The notes beneath the pieces are model-generated. The model did not search any database and had not been told where the DNA came from. It saw only the letters and a program-made list of their open reading frames with translations. Shown in pieces: positions 55,296 through 64,000 of a stretch of DNA of 64,000 nt. The translations under genes and the position numbers were made by a program. The stretch spans positions 1,736,001 to 1,800,000 of the forward strand of contig NZ_PDJF01000001.1 in the NCBI RefSeq assembly GCF_002563965.1, written 5' to 3'. The stretch's first letter is position 1. Each line of letters starts with the position of its first letter. The stretch comes from Corynebacterium renale (GTDB lineage: Bacteria; Actinomycetota; Actinomycetes; Mycobacteriales; Mycobacteriaceae).

Positions 55296-55868
55296 GTGGC
55301 ACAATGTGCGCGCTCTCGCGTAAAACGTTTACGCCGTGGCTCTTACGCGGTGCTGTGTGCGACAATGTTTGCGACGTCAGGTGCTGTTACCCCGGCGGTA
55401 GCACATGATGTTGTCGTCGATGCGCAGCCACCTGCGGGTGGAACTGTGGAACAGTTTCCTCGTGAAATAGTGCTGGAGTTTTCTGGGTATCCTCGCGATA
55501 CGTTCAATATGTTCGCTGTCACTGATAAAAGCTCCGGGGAAATTTTGTTTGACGGAACCCCTAAGCTGGACGGCCGGAACCTGACCATCGACGTCCCAGC
55601 TGATGTCAACCCCGGCGCCGGCACATATACCGTGGGTTTTCAGATTACATCGTCGGACGGACACGCTACCCGTGGCAAAACTGAATTTCGTGTAGCTGGT
55701 GAGAGTGCTCCGCCCGAGAATCAGCCGGTTTCCGCTGACGATAGAACAGAACGAGACTCTGGACTAAGCCCAGTTGTTCTCGCGCTTATTGCTTTCGGTG
55801 CTTTTGCGGCTCTTGTCGCTGTCTTGATCATGGTGCGCGTGAAGTCGCGTCGAATTGAAGAACTTTAA
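55296..55868 (+). CDS. CopC-domain copper protein
   Basis: A 190-residue exported protein. A signal peptide (RVKRLRRGSYAVLCATMF to TPAVA) precedes a mature start HDVVVDAQPP; the N-terminal His is the usual copper ligand of CopC. The CopC fold (about 100 residues, with GTYTVGFQITSSDGHATRGK) is followed by a linker and a C-terminal membrane helix (VVLALIAFGAFAALVAVLIM), so it is anchored outside the cell. GGAAGGA lies eight bases before the GTG at 55296. It is ten bases before the PCu(A)C-type gene, forming an operon. In C. glutamicum the same trio occurs before thrS. Confidence 0.92.
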   Translation: MAQCARSRVKRLRRGSYAVLCATMFATSGAVTPAVAHDVVVDAQPPAGGTVEQFPREIVLEFSGYPRDTFNMFAVTDKSSGEILFDGTPKLDGRNLTIDVPADVNPGAGTYTVGFQITSSDGHATRGKTEFRVAGESAPPENQPVSADDRTERDSGLSPVVLALIAFGAFAALVAVLIMVRVKSRRIEEL

Positions 55869-55877
55869 GGAGAAATT

Positions 55878-56510
55878 ATGTCCATTCGTTTCCTAGCTCC
55901 ATGTGCTGTCGTGTTGGCTGCCGGACTAACGCTGTCCGCATGCGCCTCGGGTGATGACACTACTGCGACAACTACAGCATCCACGACGTCGGAAACCACC
56001 GCTACTGCCACGGAGACCACAAAAGCTGATGCTGCTGCAGAAGATTCCGTCACATTGGAAGAGGGTGTTGTTCGTGCATCCGTCGAAGGCAATGACATGA
56101 CGTCGATCTTCGGAACCTTGCATAACAACACTGACAAGGACGTCACGATCATTGGTTTCACCTCCGAGAGCCTCGGGCAAGCACGCTACGAAATTCACGA
56201 GGTCGTCGACGGCATGATGCGCCAGAAGGAAGGTGGAATCACTATCCCCGCAGGTGGTTCCCACGAGCTGAAGCCAGGCGGTGACCACTTCATGGTGATG
56301 GAGATGAAGAGCCAGGCACACGCAGGCGACACCATCGACATTGATTTGCTTCTCGACGGCGGCACCATGGCACACGTATCGGGAGTGCCGGTACGTGACC
56401 TGCTGCCTGGTGACGAAGATTATGGCGATATGGCGCACAACCACGGCGAGCATGGTGGTCATGGTGAAGGCCATGAAGGCATGGATCACGGCGAGCACGC
56501 GGGCCACTAA
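55878..56510 (+). CDS. PCu(A)C-family copper chaperone lipoprotein
   Basis: A 210-residue lipoprotein: signal peptide with lipobox LSAC (Cys22 region), a Thr/Ala-rich linker to residue 60, then the PCu(A)C (DUF461) domain with the copper motif built from Met and His residues (HEVVDGMMRQKEGG and HELKPGGDHFMVMEMK). The last 30 residues are very rich in His and Gly (HNHGEHGGHGEGHEGMDHG), an extra metal-binding tail. It probably delivers copper to cytochrome oxidase. Cotranscribed with the CopC gene. Confidence 0.9.
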   Translation: MSIRFLAPCAVVLAAGLTLSACASGDDTTATTTASTTSETTATATETTKADAAAEDSVTLEEGVVRASVEGNDMTSIFGTLHNNTDKDVTIIGFTSESLGQARYEIHEVVDGMMRQKEGGITIPAGGSHELKPGGDHFMVMEMKSQAHAGDTIDIDLLLDGGTMAHVSGVPVRDLLPGDEDYGDMAHNHGEHGGHGEGHEGMDHGEHAGH

Positions 56511-56542
56511 CGATTGAGAGTCCAGCGGTTGTGAAGTGTATG

Positions 56543-56581
56543 GGCGGCGTCTGATTCCTACTAGGGAATGCAGGCGCCGCC
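56543..56581 (+). terminator. Hairpin after the copper chaperone gene
   Basis: GGCGGCG-CTG-ATTCC pairs with its complement apart from one bulge and one wobble. No T-run follows, so it may only reduce read-through into the DyP gene. Confidence 0.5.
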
Positions 56582-56627
56582 GCCGTATTCTTGAGCAATA
56601 AACTCACTTGAAATTCAGGAAGGAATC

Positions 56628-57854
56628 ATGAAATCTTCTGGTATCGGGCGACGCCATTTCTTGGCAGGTGGGGTAGCTGGTGCTGTAGGTCTGGCGGCTA
56701 CGGGATGTTCACAGGCCAGTGAAGACAATCGGACAGGGGACCAACAGACCTCGCTGGGAGCTCTCACGATTCCTTTTGACGGGCTCCATCAAGGCGGAAT
56801 TTCGACCCCGGAACAAGCGCACCTGAACCTTGTGGGAATGAATCTGTTGGAGGGCGTCGATAAAAATGGGCTTCGGCGTTTGCTCACCTTGTGGACCGAA
56901 GATGCCCGTGCGCTCTGCGAAGGGCGCGCTCCGTTAGGTTCGCTTGAGCCTGAACTCGCACGAGATCCAGCCGAGCTGACCATCACGGGTGGAATAGGCG
57001 CACCCGGTCTACAACGCGTCGGCTTGGATCACGCCACACCCGAATGGTTAGCCGATATTGAACCCTTTGAGCGTGATGCGCTACGTCCGGAATGGGGACA
57101 AACCGACCTTGTTCTGCAGATTTGCGGTAATGATCCCTTGAGCGTCGCTTATGCTACCCGGCACATGCTGAGGTCGTCTGTCTCGTATGCCAAGCATGTG
57201 TGGACCCAAAAAGGTTTCATGAATGCCGCAGGGGTGAAGACCGCCGGAGAAACCCCTCGTAATCTCTTCGGGCAGAAGGACGGCACCATAAACCCCCGCG
57301 GACAGGAAGAATTGGACCAGCACGTCTGGGCAACAAAGGATAGCTCTCCGGCATGGATGGTGGACGGTACCGCGATGGTTGTCCGAAGGATCCAGATGCA
57401 CATGGATGAGTGGGAAAAGCTGGACCGCAGTTCACGTGAAATCGTGGTGGGACGCACACTCGACACAGGTGCGCCGCTTCATGGTGGAGATGAGTTCGAT
57501 GAAATCGATATGACGGTTACAGACGAATATGGCCTGCCTGCGATTGACCCCAGCTCGCATGCTGCACGAGCCAAGGCGCCCGCTGAAAACCCGGAACAGC
57601 AAATTCTTCGCCGACCATACAATTTCGATTTGCCACCGGTGGACGTGATGGAGGACACCTCAAATACCGGGCAGATTTTCATTTGCTTCCAGAAAGACCC
57701 GCGTACGCAATTCACACCGATTCAACGCAGGCTTGATCAAGTTGATCGGCTCAATGAATGGATCACCCATATTGGCTCCGGGGTGTACGCAGTTTTTCCG
57801 GGGGTAGGCGCCGATGGGGATAAGTATTGGGGTGAAGGGCTATTCACGGTGTGA
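56628..57854 (+). CDS. Tat-exported DyP-type heme peroxidase
   Basis: A 408-residue peroxidase. The N-terminus carries a twin-arginine signal (GRRHFLAGGVAGAVGLAA) with a cysteine at residue 27, so it may be lipid-anchored. The DyP signature GxxDG appears as GQKDGTINP, a likely heme-ligand His is in RIQMHMDEWEKLDR, and the end GVYAVFPGVG is family-typical. Class A (EfeB-like) DyPs oxidise dyes or act on heme and iron. It follows the copper genes, so all three products sit outside the membrane. AGGAA precedes the ATG. Confidence 0.92.
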   Translation: MKSSGIGRRHFLAGGVAGAVGLAATGCSQASEDNRTGDQQTSLGALTIPFDGLHQGGISTPEQAHLNLVGMNLLEGVDKNGLRRLLTLWTEDARALCEGRAPLGSLEPELARDPAELTITGGIGAPGLQRVGLDHATPEWLADIEPFERDALRPEWGQTDLVLQICGNDPLSVAYATRHMLRSSVSYAKHVWTQKGFMNAAGVKTAGETPRNLFGQKDGTINPRGQEELDQHVWATKDSSPAWMVDGTAMVVRRIQMHMDEWEKLDRSSREIVVGRTLDTGAPLHGGDEFDEIDMTVTDEYGLPAIDPSSHAARAKAPAENPEQQILRRPYNFDLPPVDVMEDTSNTGQIFICFQKDPRTQFTPIQRRLDQVDRLNEWITHIGSGVYAVFPGVGADGDKYWGEGLFTV

Positions 57855-57966
57855 CGCCGGGAGGCGTCGATAAGCGTGAAGAACGGAGTCGACGGGTGAG
57901 CTTGGTTGCTTACGCGGTAAGGTAACTAACTATTGTCGATTTCTTTCGGCGAGATGACCTATTAGC

Positions 57967-57995
57967 GTGCTGTCGGCCAGGTATGCCGGGAGCAC
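57967..57995 (+). promoter_or_regulatory. Leader hairpin before thrS
   Basis: GTGCT and AGCAC, then CGGC and GCCG, pair with a small internal loop between them, 28 bases before the thrS start. I see no T-box sequence. Confidence 0.4.
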
Positions 57996-58023
57996 ACGAG
58001 CGCAAGAAGGAGCGCACGTCCAC

Positions 58024-60084
58024 ATGGAGAACTCTCACCAGAATCCTGCAGAACATCAGTCTTTCACGGTTCCTGCAGGCACCGCGGTTGGTGCTGCGAT
58101 GCGAGACCTTGGCCTTCCCAACAAGGGTGAAGATGCCATCGTCGTGGTCAAAGATGATCACGGCCACCTGTTCGATCTTTCCCACACTCCTGATGTGGAC
58201 ACCAATTTCATCCCAGTTCCTGCCAATACTGAGGAAGGCCGTGCGGTCATCAGGCACTCATGTGCGCACGTCTTGGCGCAGGCTGTGCAGATAGAATTCC
58301 CCGGCACGAAGCTGGGCATCGGTCCCGCAATCGAGAACGGTTTTTACTACGACTTCGATGTTGCCGAGCCGTTTACCCCAGAAGACCTGAAGACGCTGGA
58401 AAAGCGGATGAAGAAGATTATCAAGTCAGGTCAGCGCTTTGAGCGCCGTGTTTGGGAGTCTCAAGAGCAGGCGCGCGAAGCCCTCAAGGATGAGCCGTAC
58501 AAGCTAGAGCTTATCGACGACAAAGGGAATGTTGACCCTGATTCTGATGAAGCTACCGAAGTCGGAGCTGGCGACCTAACCGCCTACGATAACGTGAACC
58601 CTCGTACCAACGAAGTGGAATGGTTCGATCTGTGCCGTGGCCCCCACGTGCCGACCACGCGCTACATTCCAGCCTTCGCTTTGACTCGTACTTCTGCGGC
58701 CTACTGGCGTGGTGACCAGAACAATGCGGGCCTACAACGTGTTTACGGTACAGCCTGGGAATCCAAGGAAAAGCTGGAAGAATACCAGCACATGATCGAG
58801 GAAGCTGAAAAGCGCGACCACCGCCGACTAGGTACTGAACTTGACCTCTTCAGCTTCCCGGATGAGGTTGGCTCCGGTTTCCCCGTGTTCCATCCAAACG
58901 GCGGCATTGTGCGCTTCGAGATGGAAGAGCACTCCCGCAAGCGTCACCTCGCCGCAGGTTATTCGTTTGTGAACACTCCGCACATCACTAAGGGCGAATT
59001 GTTCAAGAAGTCCGGCCACCTTGATTGGTACGCCGACGGCATGTTCCCTCCCATGCAACTTGATGCCGAATACGACGAAAACGGTGTGGAGACTAAGCCC
59101 GGCCAGGACTACTACGCGAAGCCGATGAACTGCCCGATGCACAACCTCATCTTTGCGTCTCGCGGTCGTTCTTACCGTGAACTTCCGCTGCGTCTTTTCG
59201 AGTTTGGCACCGTTTATCGCTACGAGAAGTCTGGTGTGATCCACGGTCTGACCCGTGCTCGTGGTTTTACACAGGACGATGCCCACATCTACTGCACCGA
59301 GGACCAGCTGGAAAAAGAGCTGACCTCTGTCCTTGAGTTTATTATTTCGCTGCTCAAGGATTACGGTTTGGACGACTTCTACCTGGAGTTGTCCACCAAG
59401 GATCCCAACAAGTACGTCGGCGACGACGCCGTGTGGGAACGCGCAACGAAGATTCTGGAAGACGTTGCGACAGCCTCCGGTCTAGATCTGGTACCAGATC
59501 CAGCAGGTGCAGCATTCTATGGGCCAAAGATTTCTGTCCAAGCCCGTGACGCCATCGGCCGCACCTGGCAGATGTCTACCGTTCAGCTGGACTTCAACTT
59601 GCCAGAACGCTTCGAGTTGGAATACACCGCGCCTGATGGGTCGAAGCAGCGCCCAATTATGATTCACCGCGCACTCTTCGGCTCCATTGAGCGTTTCTTC
59701 GGCGTCCTGCTGGAGCACTACGCAGGCGCATTCCCAGCATGGCTGGCACCACACCAAGTCATGGGTATCCCGGTTGCAGACGAATTCATTCCTCACTTGG
59801 AGGAGGTGGCTGCTGCCCTGCGGGCGCGCGGCATTCGCGCTGACGTTGATACTTCGGCTGACCGGATGCAGAAGAAGATTCGTAATCACACCACCGGAAA
59901 GATTCCGTTCATGTTGCTGGCAGGTGGCCGGGATGTCGAGGCTAACGCCGTTAGCTTCCGTTTCTTAGACGGAACTCAAGTTAACGGTGTACCTGTTACT
60001 GATGCCGTGGAGCTCATTGCCTCCTGGATCGGGGAGCGGATCAACGATCAGCCTACGAAGGACAACATCGAGCCACGGCTGTGA
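58024..60084 (+). CDS. thrS: Threonyl-tRNA synthetase
   Basis: A 686-residue class II synthetase. Domain order is TGS (to about residue 65), the editing domain with [11 protein letters not shown] and a conserved [10 protein letters not shown], the catalytic core (motif 2 [20 protein letters not shown], Zn site CPMHN, motif 3 [14 protein letters not shown]) and an anticodon-binding domain. I use the ATG at 58024, which has AAGGAG eleven bases before it. It starts the block thrS-HIT-pgsA-patA-pimA found in mycobacteria as Rv2614c-Rv2610c. Confidence 0.97.
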   Translation: MENSHQNPAEHQSFTVPAGTAVGAAMRDLGLPNKGEDAIVVVKDDHGHLFDLSHTPDVDTNFIPVPANTEEGRAVIRHSCAHVLAQAVQIEFPGTKLGIGPAIENGFYYDFDVAEPFTPEDLKTLEKRMKKIIKSGQRFERRVWESQEQAREALKDEPYKLELIDDKGNVDPDSDEATEVGAGDLTAYDNVNPRTNEVEWFDLCRGPHVPTTRYIPAFALTRTSAAYWRGDQNNAGLQRVYGTAWESKEKLEEYQHMIEEAEKRDHRRLGTELDLFSFPDEVGSGFPVFHPNGGIVRFEMEEHSRKRHLAAGYSFVNTPHITKGELFKKSGHLDWYADGMFPPMQLDAEYDENGVETKPGQDYYAKPMNCPMHNLIFASRGRSYRELPLRLFEFGTVYRYEKSGVIHGLTRARGFTQDDAHIYCTEDQLEKELTSVLEFIISLLKDYGLDDFYLELSTKDPNKYVGDDAVWERATKILEDVATASGLDLVPDPAGAAFYGPKISVQARDAIGRTWQMSTVQLDFNLPERFELEYTAPDGSKQRPIMIHRALFGSIERFFGVLLEHYAGAFPAWLAPHQVMGIPVADEFIPHLEEVAAALRARGIRADVDTSADRMQKKIRNHTTGKIPFMLLAGGRDVEANAVSFRFLDGTQVNGVPVTDAVELIASWIGERINDQPTKDNIEPRL

Positions 60085-60143
60085 TGTCCGCGTAGATCGA
60101 GGCAGCTCCTTCCTCTATGAAGACGAGGTGCTTCGAGAAAGAT

Positions 60144-60176
60144 GAAACGGGTGGCTAGTTCTAGTCCACCCGTTTC
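60144..60176 (+). terminator. Hairpin after thrS
   Basis: GAAACGGGTGG pairs perfectly with CCACCCGTTTC over 11 bases and is followed by TGGTTTTG. It may partly separate thrS from the lipid genes. Confidence 0.75.
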
Positions 60177-60264
60177 TGGTTTTGCAGACTATGCTTGCAC
60201 GTGTTGTGCACCACCGGTGTGGAAGCGCTGCAGGTGTGTAGAGATCGCTATGGAGGCTGAGATT

Positions 60265-60930
60265 ATGAGTGAGTCGGAGAGTCTGGATCCCGAAAAACGG
60301 GGTAGCAACGACACCTACATAGACTCTGGCGTAGGCACCCCTGACCGTCTACAGCGTTTATGGGCCCCGTACCGTATGAATTACATCACCTCTAACGCGG
60401 AATCACATGCTGGGAGTGCAAGCACCGCGAAAACCTCGCAAGGGGCTGCGGAGAAGGCTCCTACACAGGACCCTTTTCTTGCCGCGCCGCAGGGCAGTGA
60501 TGAAGACGGGCTGATTATTGCCCGGGGACAGCACGTATATGCATTACTCAACCTTTTCCCATATAACAATGGGCATTTGATGGTGGTGCCATACCGCCAA
60601 GTAGGGCAGCTTGAAGAACTGAGTGACGACGAATCCCTGGAACTCATGCAGTTTGCCCAGCACGCCATCAAAACACTCAAACGTGTGTCTAACCCTGATG
60701 GCTTTAACCTCGGTTTCAACCTAGGATCCGGGGCAGGAGGTTCTGTCCGTGACCATCTACATTTGCATGTTGTGCCACGTTGGTCTGGTGACGCAAATTT
60801 TATGACTGTCCTAGGCGGTACAAAGGTGCTGCCACAATTGCTTAAAGATACTCGGGCGATGCTTGCCGAAGCCTGGACTGAGATCGCAGACCTTCCGCAA
60901 TCCAGTGATGCACCTCAAGGGGAGGCGTAA
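60265..60930 (+). CDS. HIT-family protein (probable Ap4A phosphorylase)
   Basis: A 221-residue protein with an N-terminal extension of about 60 residues rich in Ser and Asp and a HIT domain; the catalytic histidine triad is HLHLHVVPRW. Rv2613c in the same place is a diadenosine tetraphosphate phosphorylase, so this is the best guess; other HIT hydrolases are possible. GGAGG lies eight bases before the ATG at 60265. Its TAA shares a base with the pgsA ATG. Confidence 0.9.
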   Translation: MSESESLDPEKRGSNDTYIDSGVGTPDRLQRLWAPYRMNYITSNAESHAGSASTAKTSQGAAEKAPTQDPFLAAPQGSDEDGLIIARGQHVYALLNLFPYNNGHLMVVPYRQVGQLEELSDDESLELMQFAQHAIKTLKRVSNPDGFNLGFNLGSGAGGSVRDHLHLHVVPRWSGDANFMTVLGGTKVLPQLLKDTRAMLAEAWTEIADLPQSSDAPQGEA

Positions 60931-61601
60931 TGCTTGGTATCAAGGGGCGTAAGCCTGCCGCTGTAGTTATCGAGCCGATCGCTCGGACATTATTGCGCGC
61001 TAGAATATCGCCGAACATGGTGACAATCGTCGGCGCACTCTGCGCATGCATCGTAGCTATCGCCCTCATCCCCCAGGGGCATCTGGTGTGGGCAGCTATT
61101 CTCACTGCACTTTTTACAGCTACGGACATGATTGACGGAACGATGGCTCGTTTGCGCGGAGGCGGCACAAAATTTGGTGCCACGCTCGACGCAACGTGTG
61201 ACCGCATCACAGACGGGGCTCTTTTTGCTGCTATCACGTGGTGGTTGGTGTATAGCTATGATGCCCCCGGCATCCTTGTCGTTTCGGCACTAGTGGTGAC
61301 GGTATCGTCGCAAGTCATTTCTTATGTCAAAGCCAGGGGAGAGGCAAGTGGCTTCACGATAAACGGGGGTCTTGTCGAGCGCCCCGAACGCCTCATCGTG
61401 GGTTTGCTCGGTATCGGACTGCACGGGCTCGGTGTCCCCTATGCGGTAGATATTGCAATGTATCTTTTAGCCATCGGCTCCGTATTTACGGTAATTCAAC
61501 GGCTTATTATTGCTTCGCGCGACCCGCGGGCCTGCGACACTATTAAACCGCCAGCTGGGGCTCCCGATTCCCAACAGCTCCAACCGGAACACACAGCTTA
61601 G
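60930..61601 (+). CDS. pgsA1: Phosphatidylinositol phosphate synthase (PgsA1)
   Basis: A 223-residue CDP-alcohol phosphotransferase with about six membrane helices, making phosphatidylinositol phosphate from CDP-diacylglycerol and inositol 1-phosphate. The signature D-x2-DG-x2-AR-x8-G-x3-D-x3-D is complete in DMIDGTMARLRGGG and GATLDATCD. Overlap TAATG with the HIT gene indicates coupling. The inositol 1-phosphate route links it to inositol metabolism, and the following genes use its product. Confidence 0.94.
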   Translation: MLGIKGRKPAAVVIEPIARTLLRARISPNMVTIVGALCACIVAIALIPQGHLVWAAILTALFTATDMIDGTMARLRGGGTKFGATLDATCDRITDGALFAAITWWLVYSYDAPGILVVSALVVTVSSQVISYVKARGEASGFTINGGLVERPERLIVGLLGIGLHGLGVPYAVDIAMYLLAIGSVFTVIQRLIIASRDPRACDTIKPPAGAPDSQQLQPEHTA

Positions 61602-61654
61602 GCCTGGATGTACCCACGGAATTACGCTCACCTCGATGGAAGGATAATGACGCA

Positions 61655-62620
61655 GTGTCTGGCATCTTGCGATTTTTAGCACGCGCCCTGGGTGCCGAGC
61701 TTGCTGAAGGCGATAGCGTGGACATTGCTACCGTCGGTTATCTAGCTGGGTGGAAGTGCGCGCGCTTCATACCGCATCATCTGTTGCGTTCGCTCGGAAA
61801 CTGCGCTGCGGATTGTGTTTCAAAAAACGGCCGTGGAATGGAGCAGTTACGGCGCAATCTCATACGGGTCGTAGGGGCAGAGAACGTCACGTCGCACCTA
61901 GTTAGGGATGCGGTTCGTTCTTACACCCGGTACTGGGTTGAAGCCTTTTCGCTTTCGTCCATGGCTGGCGATCCTAGGGTGATGAACACTATCGCAGCGG
62001 GTGTACAAGGCAGAAAGCGTTTTGACGCTTCATACTCGCGCGGCAAAGGTGTCGTGCTTGTCTTGCCGCATACTGGGAATTGGGACATGGCCGGCATGTT
62101 CTTGGTTCAGGAATACGGAAGCTTCACTACAGTCGCCGAACGTGTGAAACCTGAGGTGCTTTTCGACGCCTTCGTGGATTTCCGGAATTCCCTCGGGTTT
62201 GAAGTATTGCCGCTCACTGGAGGCCAGGCTCCTTACCCACAGCTTCAGGAGGTTCTTCGAGAAGGAGGAGTGGTCTGCCTGGTCGGGGAGAGGGATTTCA
62301 AAGGATCAGGCATACCGGTCACGTTTTTCGATGAAGAAACTACTATGCCCCCCGGGGCGGTGGAATTGGCATTAAGCACTGGGGCAGCACTGCACGTTGT
62401 CCACTCGTGGTTCGATGATGAGGGGTGGGGGTTGTCTGTCTCTGAGGAAATTCCACGTTCAGAAGCTACGACCATGCAACAGCAGGTAGCGGACATCTTT
62501 TCCAGGAACATTGCCGAACATCCTGAAGACTGGCACATGTTGCAGCCATTATGGCCACACGATCGTGAATTGAGGCGGAAAAGAAGAAAAGAGGCTCAGG
62601 TTAAGAAAGGGGAGCAATGA
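61655..62620 (+). CDS. patA: Phosphatidylinositol mannoside acyltransferase (PatA)
   Basis: A 321-residue membrane-associated acyltransferase of the LpxL/HtrB type, which acylates the mannose of PIM1/PIM2. The catalytic motif HTGNWD (residues 135-140) is clear, and the acyl-chain region GGVVCLVGERDFKGSG follows. GTG start. It ends in a Lys/Arg-rich tail (LRRKRRKEAQVKKGEQ). Its stop overlaps the pimA ATG by four bases (ATGA), so translation is likely coupled. Confidence 0.94.
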   Translation: MSGILRFLARALGAELAEGDSVDIATVGYLAGWKCARFIPHHLLRSLGNCAADCVSKNGRGMEQLRRNLIRVVGAENVTSHLVRDAVRSYTRYWVEAFSLSSMAGDPRVMNTIAAGVQGRKRFDASYSRGKGVVLVLPHTGNWDMAGMFLVQEYGSFTTVAERVKPEVLFDAFVDFRNSLGFEVLPLTGGQAPYPQLQEVLREGGVVCLVGERDFKGSGIPVTFFDEETTMPPGAVELALSTGAALHVVHSWFDDEGWGLSVSEEIPRSEATTMQQQVADIFSRNIAEHPEDWHMLQPLWPHDRELRRKRRKEAQVKKGEQ

Positions 62621-63711
62621 AGGTAGGCATTGTATGCCCCTATTCGTTTGATGAGCCGGGTGGTGTCCAAGCACACATCATCGATCTAGCACGGGCGCTG
62701 AAAGCTAAAGGGCACGAAGTGGCTGTTCTTGGTCCGGCGTCCACAGAGACACAGCTGCCGGATTTTGTGGTCAAAGGTGGGCCCGCTATAGCGGTTCCAT
62801 ATAACGGTTCCGTTGCCCGTATTTCTTTCGGCCCGCACGTAATTAATAACCTCAAGAAGTTCGTGTGCGAAGAGCAACTAGACGTCTTACACATCCACGA
62901 ACCTAATTCGCCGAGCTACTCGATGGCCGCAGCCATGTACTGCTACGGAAATCTTGTGGCAACGTACCACGCCTCAACGAAGAAGTCGCGTGTACTAAAA
63001 CTTGCACTCCCATTTTTGCGTCCATTTTTGGAGAAAATTCGGGCGGGAATTGCTGTAAGTGAGATGGCGCGTAGGTGGCAGGTAGAAGCACTCGGAGGCG
63101 ATCCAATCCTGATACCCAATGGCGTGCATATTCGTGACTACGCACAATTTCGGAAACTGCCGAATCCACTTCAGCGGGAGCCGTTTGAGATTGTGTTTTT
63201 AGGCCGCCTTGATGAGCCACGTAAGGGGCTTAAGGTGTTGTTGAAAGCTTTAACGCTACTCGACAGAGAGGTAAAGGTCACCGTTATGGGAGCAGGCGAA
63301 TCCCGAACCGTACCTGGCGTGACATTTGCAGGCAAAGTGTCTGACGAGGAAAAGCAGCAGATCCTAGGGCGTGCAGACATCTACGTGGCGCCAAATACCG
63401 GTGGGGAAAGTTTTGGGATTGTTCTCGTGGAAGCAATGGCTGCAGGTTGTGCCGTTGTTGCAAGTGACATAGAGGCATTTTCGTTAGTATGCGAGGCCGA
63501 TTCCCCGAATCCTGCGGGCGTGGTTTTTAAAAACGGTTCGCCTCATGACTTGGCGCGGAGGCTTCAAGAACTCATCGATAAACCGCAACGAATGAGAGAC
63601 GTGGCGGAACGTGGGGTCACGCGCGCCAAGGACTTTGATTGGGCGACGATAGCAGATCAGATTGTAACGGTATACGAAACTATCGACGACGGCCACGGAG
63701 TGCGCCTATGA
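62617..63711 (+). CDS. pimA: Phosphatidylinositol alpha-mannosyltransferase PimA
   Basis: A 364-residue GT4 glycosyltransferase that puts the first mannose from GDP-mannose on phosphatidylinositol at the inner face of the membrane. The N-terminal glycine-rich loop is DEPGGVQAHI, the middle has FLGRLDEPRKGLKVLLKAL, and the EX7E motif is in NTGGESFGIVLVEAMAAG. Length fits the family. Overlaps of four bases with patA before it and with the next gene after it make the run fully coupled. Confidence 0.95.
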   Translation: MKVGIVCPYSFDEPGGVQAHIIDLARALKAKGHEVAVLGPASTETQLPDFVVKGGPAIAVPYNGSVARISFGPHVINNLKKFVCEEQLDVLHIHEPNSPSYSMAAAMYCYGNLVATYHASTKKSRVLKLALPFLRPFLEKIRAGIAVSEMARRWQVEALGGDPILIPNGVHIRDYAQFRKLPNPLQREPFEIVFLGRLDEPRKGLKVLLKALTLLDREVKVTVMGAGESRTVPGVTFAGKVSDEEKQQILGRADIYVAPNTGGESFGIVLVEAMAAGCAVVASDIEAFSLVCEADSPNPAGVVFKNGSPHDLARRLQELIDKPQRMRDVAERGVTRAKDFDWATIADQIVTVYETIDDGHGVRL

Positions 63712-64000
63712 ACGTTTACCTGGCAATAGTCCTCGCCGTTGTCGTCACAATGCTTGCTGCGTGGGCATATTTTACGGCCCAACGTCTCAATCGACTTCAC
63801 ATTCGGACCGATTCAGCGCTCGCCCAATTGATGAGTGCACTTGATCGCCGCGACGCGCTGGTGGCTGCTTTAGAACCGGGGCTGCGAGAGCTGGCGCAGA
63901 CGTCGTTAAGCATTCCTGGAGCCCCGGAATTCGTGGAAGCCAAGGCTAAAGCGGATTCGGACTTGAAAACCCAGCTCCAAACGAGGCCCGTGGCGGCTGA
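63708..64000 (+). CDS. Membrane-anchored hypothetical protein, cut by the window end
   Basis: The reading frame starts at an ATG overlapping the pimA stop (ATGA) and stays open to the last base, about 97 codons. Residues 4-22 form one membrane helix (YLAIVLAVVVTMLAAWAYF), then comes a helical, Ala/Leu/Arg-rich domain (DRRDALVAALEPGLREL). The layout resembles the gene after pimA in mycobacteria and corynebacteria. Its function cannot be told from this part. Confidence 0.75.
   Translation, partial: MNVYLAIVLAVVVTMLAAWAYFTAQRLNRLHIRTDSALAQLMSALDRRDALVAALEPGLRELAQTSLSIPGAPEFVEAKAKADSDLKTQLQTRPVAA

Noticed and set aside
1-64000. CRISPR arrays, insertion sequences, prophage or toxin-antitoxin genes
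   Set aside because: I saw no spaced direct repeats, transposase or integrase motifs, or paired small genes that would support any of these.

Overview
The window is a stretch of core chromosome from a Corynebacterium species. The evidence is a DtxR with all the C. diphtheriae-type metal ligands, the sigA / sigB-dtxR neighbourhood, a lexA-divS pair, polyphosphate glucokinase, the arabinan glycosyltransferase AftC, and the phosphatidylinositol mannoside (PIM) genes pgsA-patA-pimA. These point to a mycolic-acid actinobacterium, and OxyR, SugR, DivS and the PTS genes narrow it to Corynebacterium. I see no phage, insertion sequence, CRISPR array or rRNA. Base composition looks even, and I see no sign of recent transfer.

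Layout. 1-9.9 kb: the end of miaB, a four-helix membrane protein, a divergent GNAT protein with a DUF349 protein, an Rv2728c-like gene with miaA, two unknown genes, hflX and a uracil permease. 10-16.3 kb: the sugar PTS (ptsH, ptsF, fruK, ptsI) and its DeoR-type regulator sugR. 16.5-24.4 kb: lexA facing a divS-like gene, nrdR, hrpA, a membrane protein and oxyR. 24.5-34.6 kb: a Ski2-like helicase, a PAC2 protein, a DUF4192-like protein, dtxR, sigB, dtd, a methyltransferase, and DUF3099 and DUF3039 proteins. 34.8-44.2 kb: a DEAD/DEAH helicase, two membrane proteins, sigA, ppgK, suhB, DUF4193 and DUF3093 proteins, and dut. 44.3-54 kb: a DUF3710 protein, a TrmA-type RNA methyltransferase, dxs, an RNase D-like protein, a DUF3000 protein, chdC/hemQ, msrB, aftC and a RibD-type reductase. 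54-55 kb: seven tRNA genes, six in one leftward operon (Gly, Val, Cys, Gly, Val, Gly in plus-strand order) plus a rightward tRNA-Val. 55.3-64 kb: a CopC / PCu(A)C / DyP-peroxidase cluster, then thrS, a HIT protein, pgsA, patA, pimA and the start of a membrane-anchored protein.

Most of this order mirrors the Mycobacterium tuberculosis Rv2671-Rv2733c block and, at the right end, Rv2609c-Rv2614c. Against that backbone three genes are missing from their usual places: dapF between miaA and hflX, fruR between ptsI and fruK, and galE beside dtxR. The window joins central regulators (LexA, NrdR, OxyR, DtxR, SigA, SigB, SugR) with sugar uptake, isoprenoid, heme and envelope lipid synthesis.

I did not find a convincing new defence or mobile system. 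The most useful leads are: a run of genes whose -10 elements sit 7-8 bases before the start codon, as expected for leaderless mRNAs; a stress-type (GGAA/GTT) promoter before sigB; tandem SOS-like boxes on a recognisable divS promoter; a tRNA-Val(GAC) with C33 instead of U33; a 190-base tRNA duplication; a 71-base hairpin beside tRNA-Val(CAC); and a 59-base aftC/msrB coding overlap.
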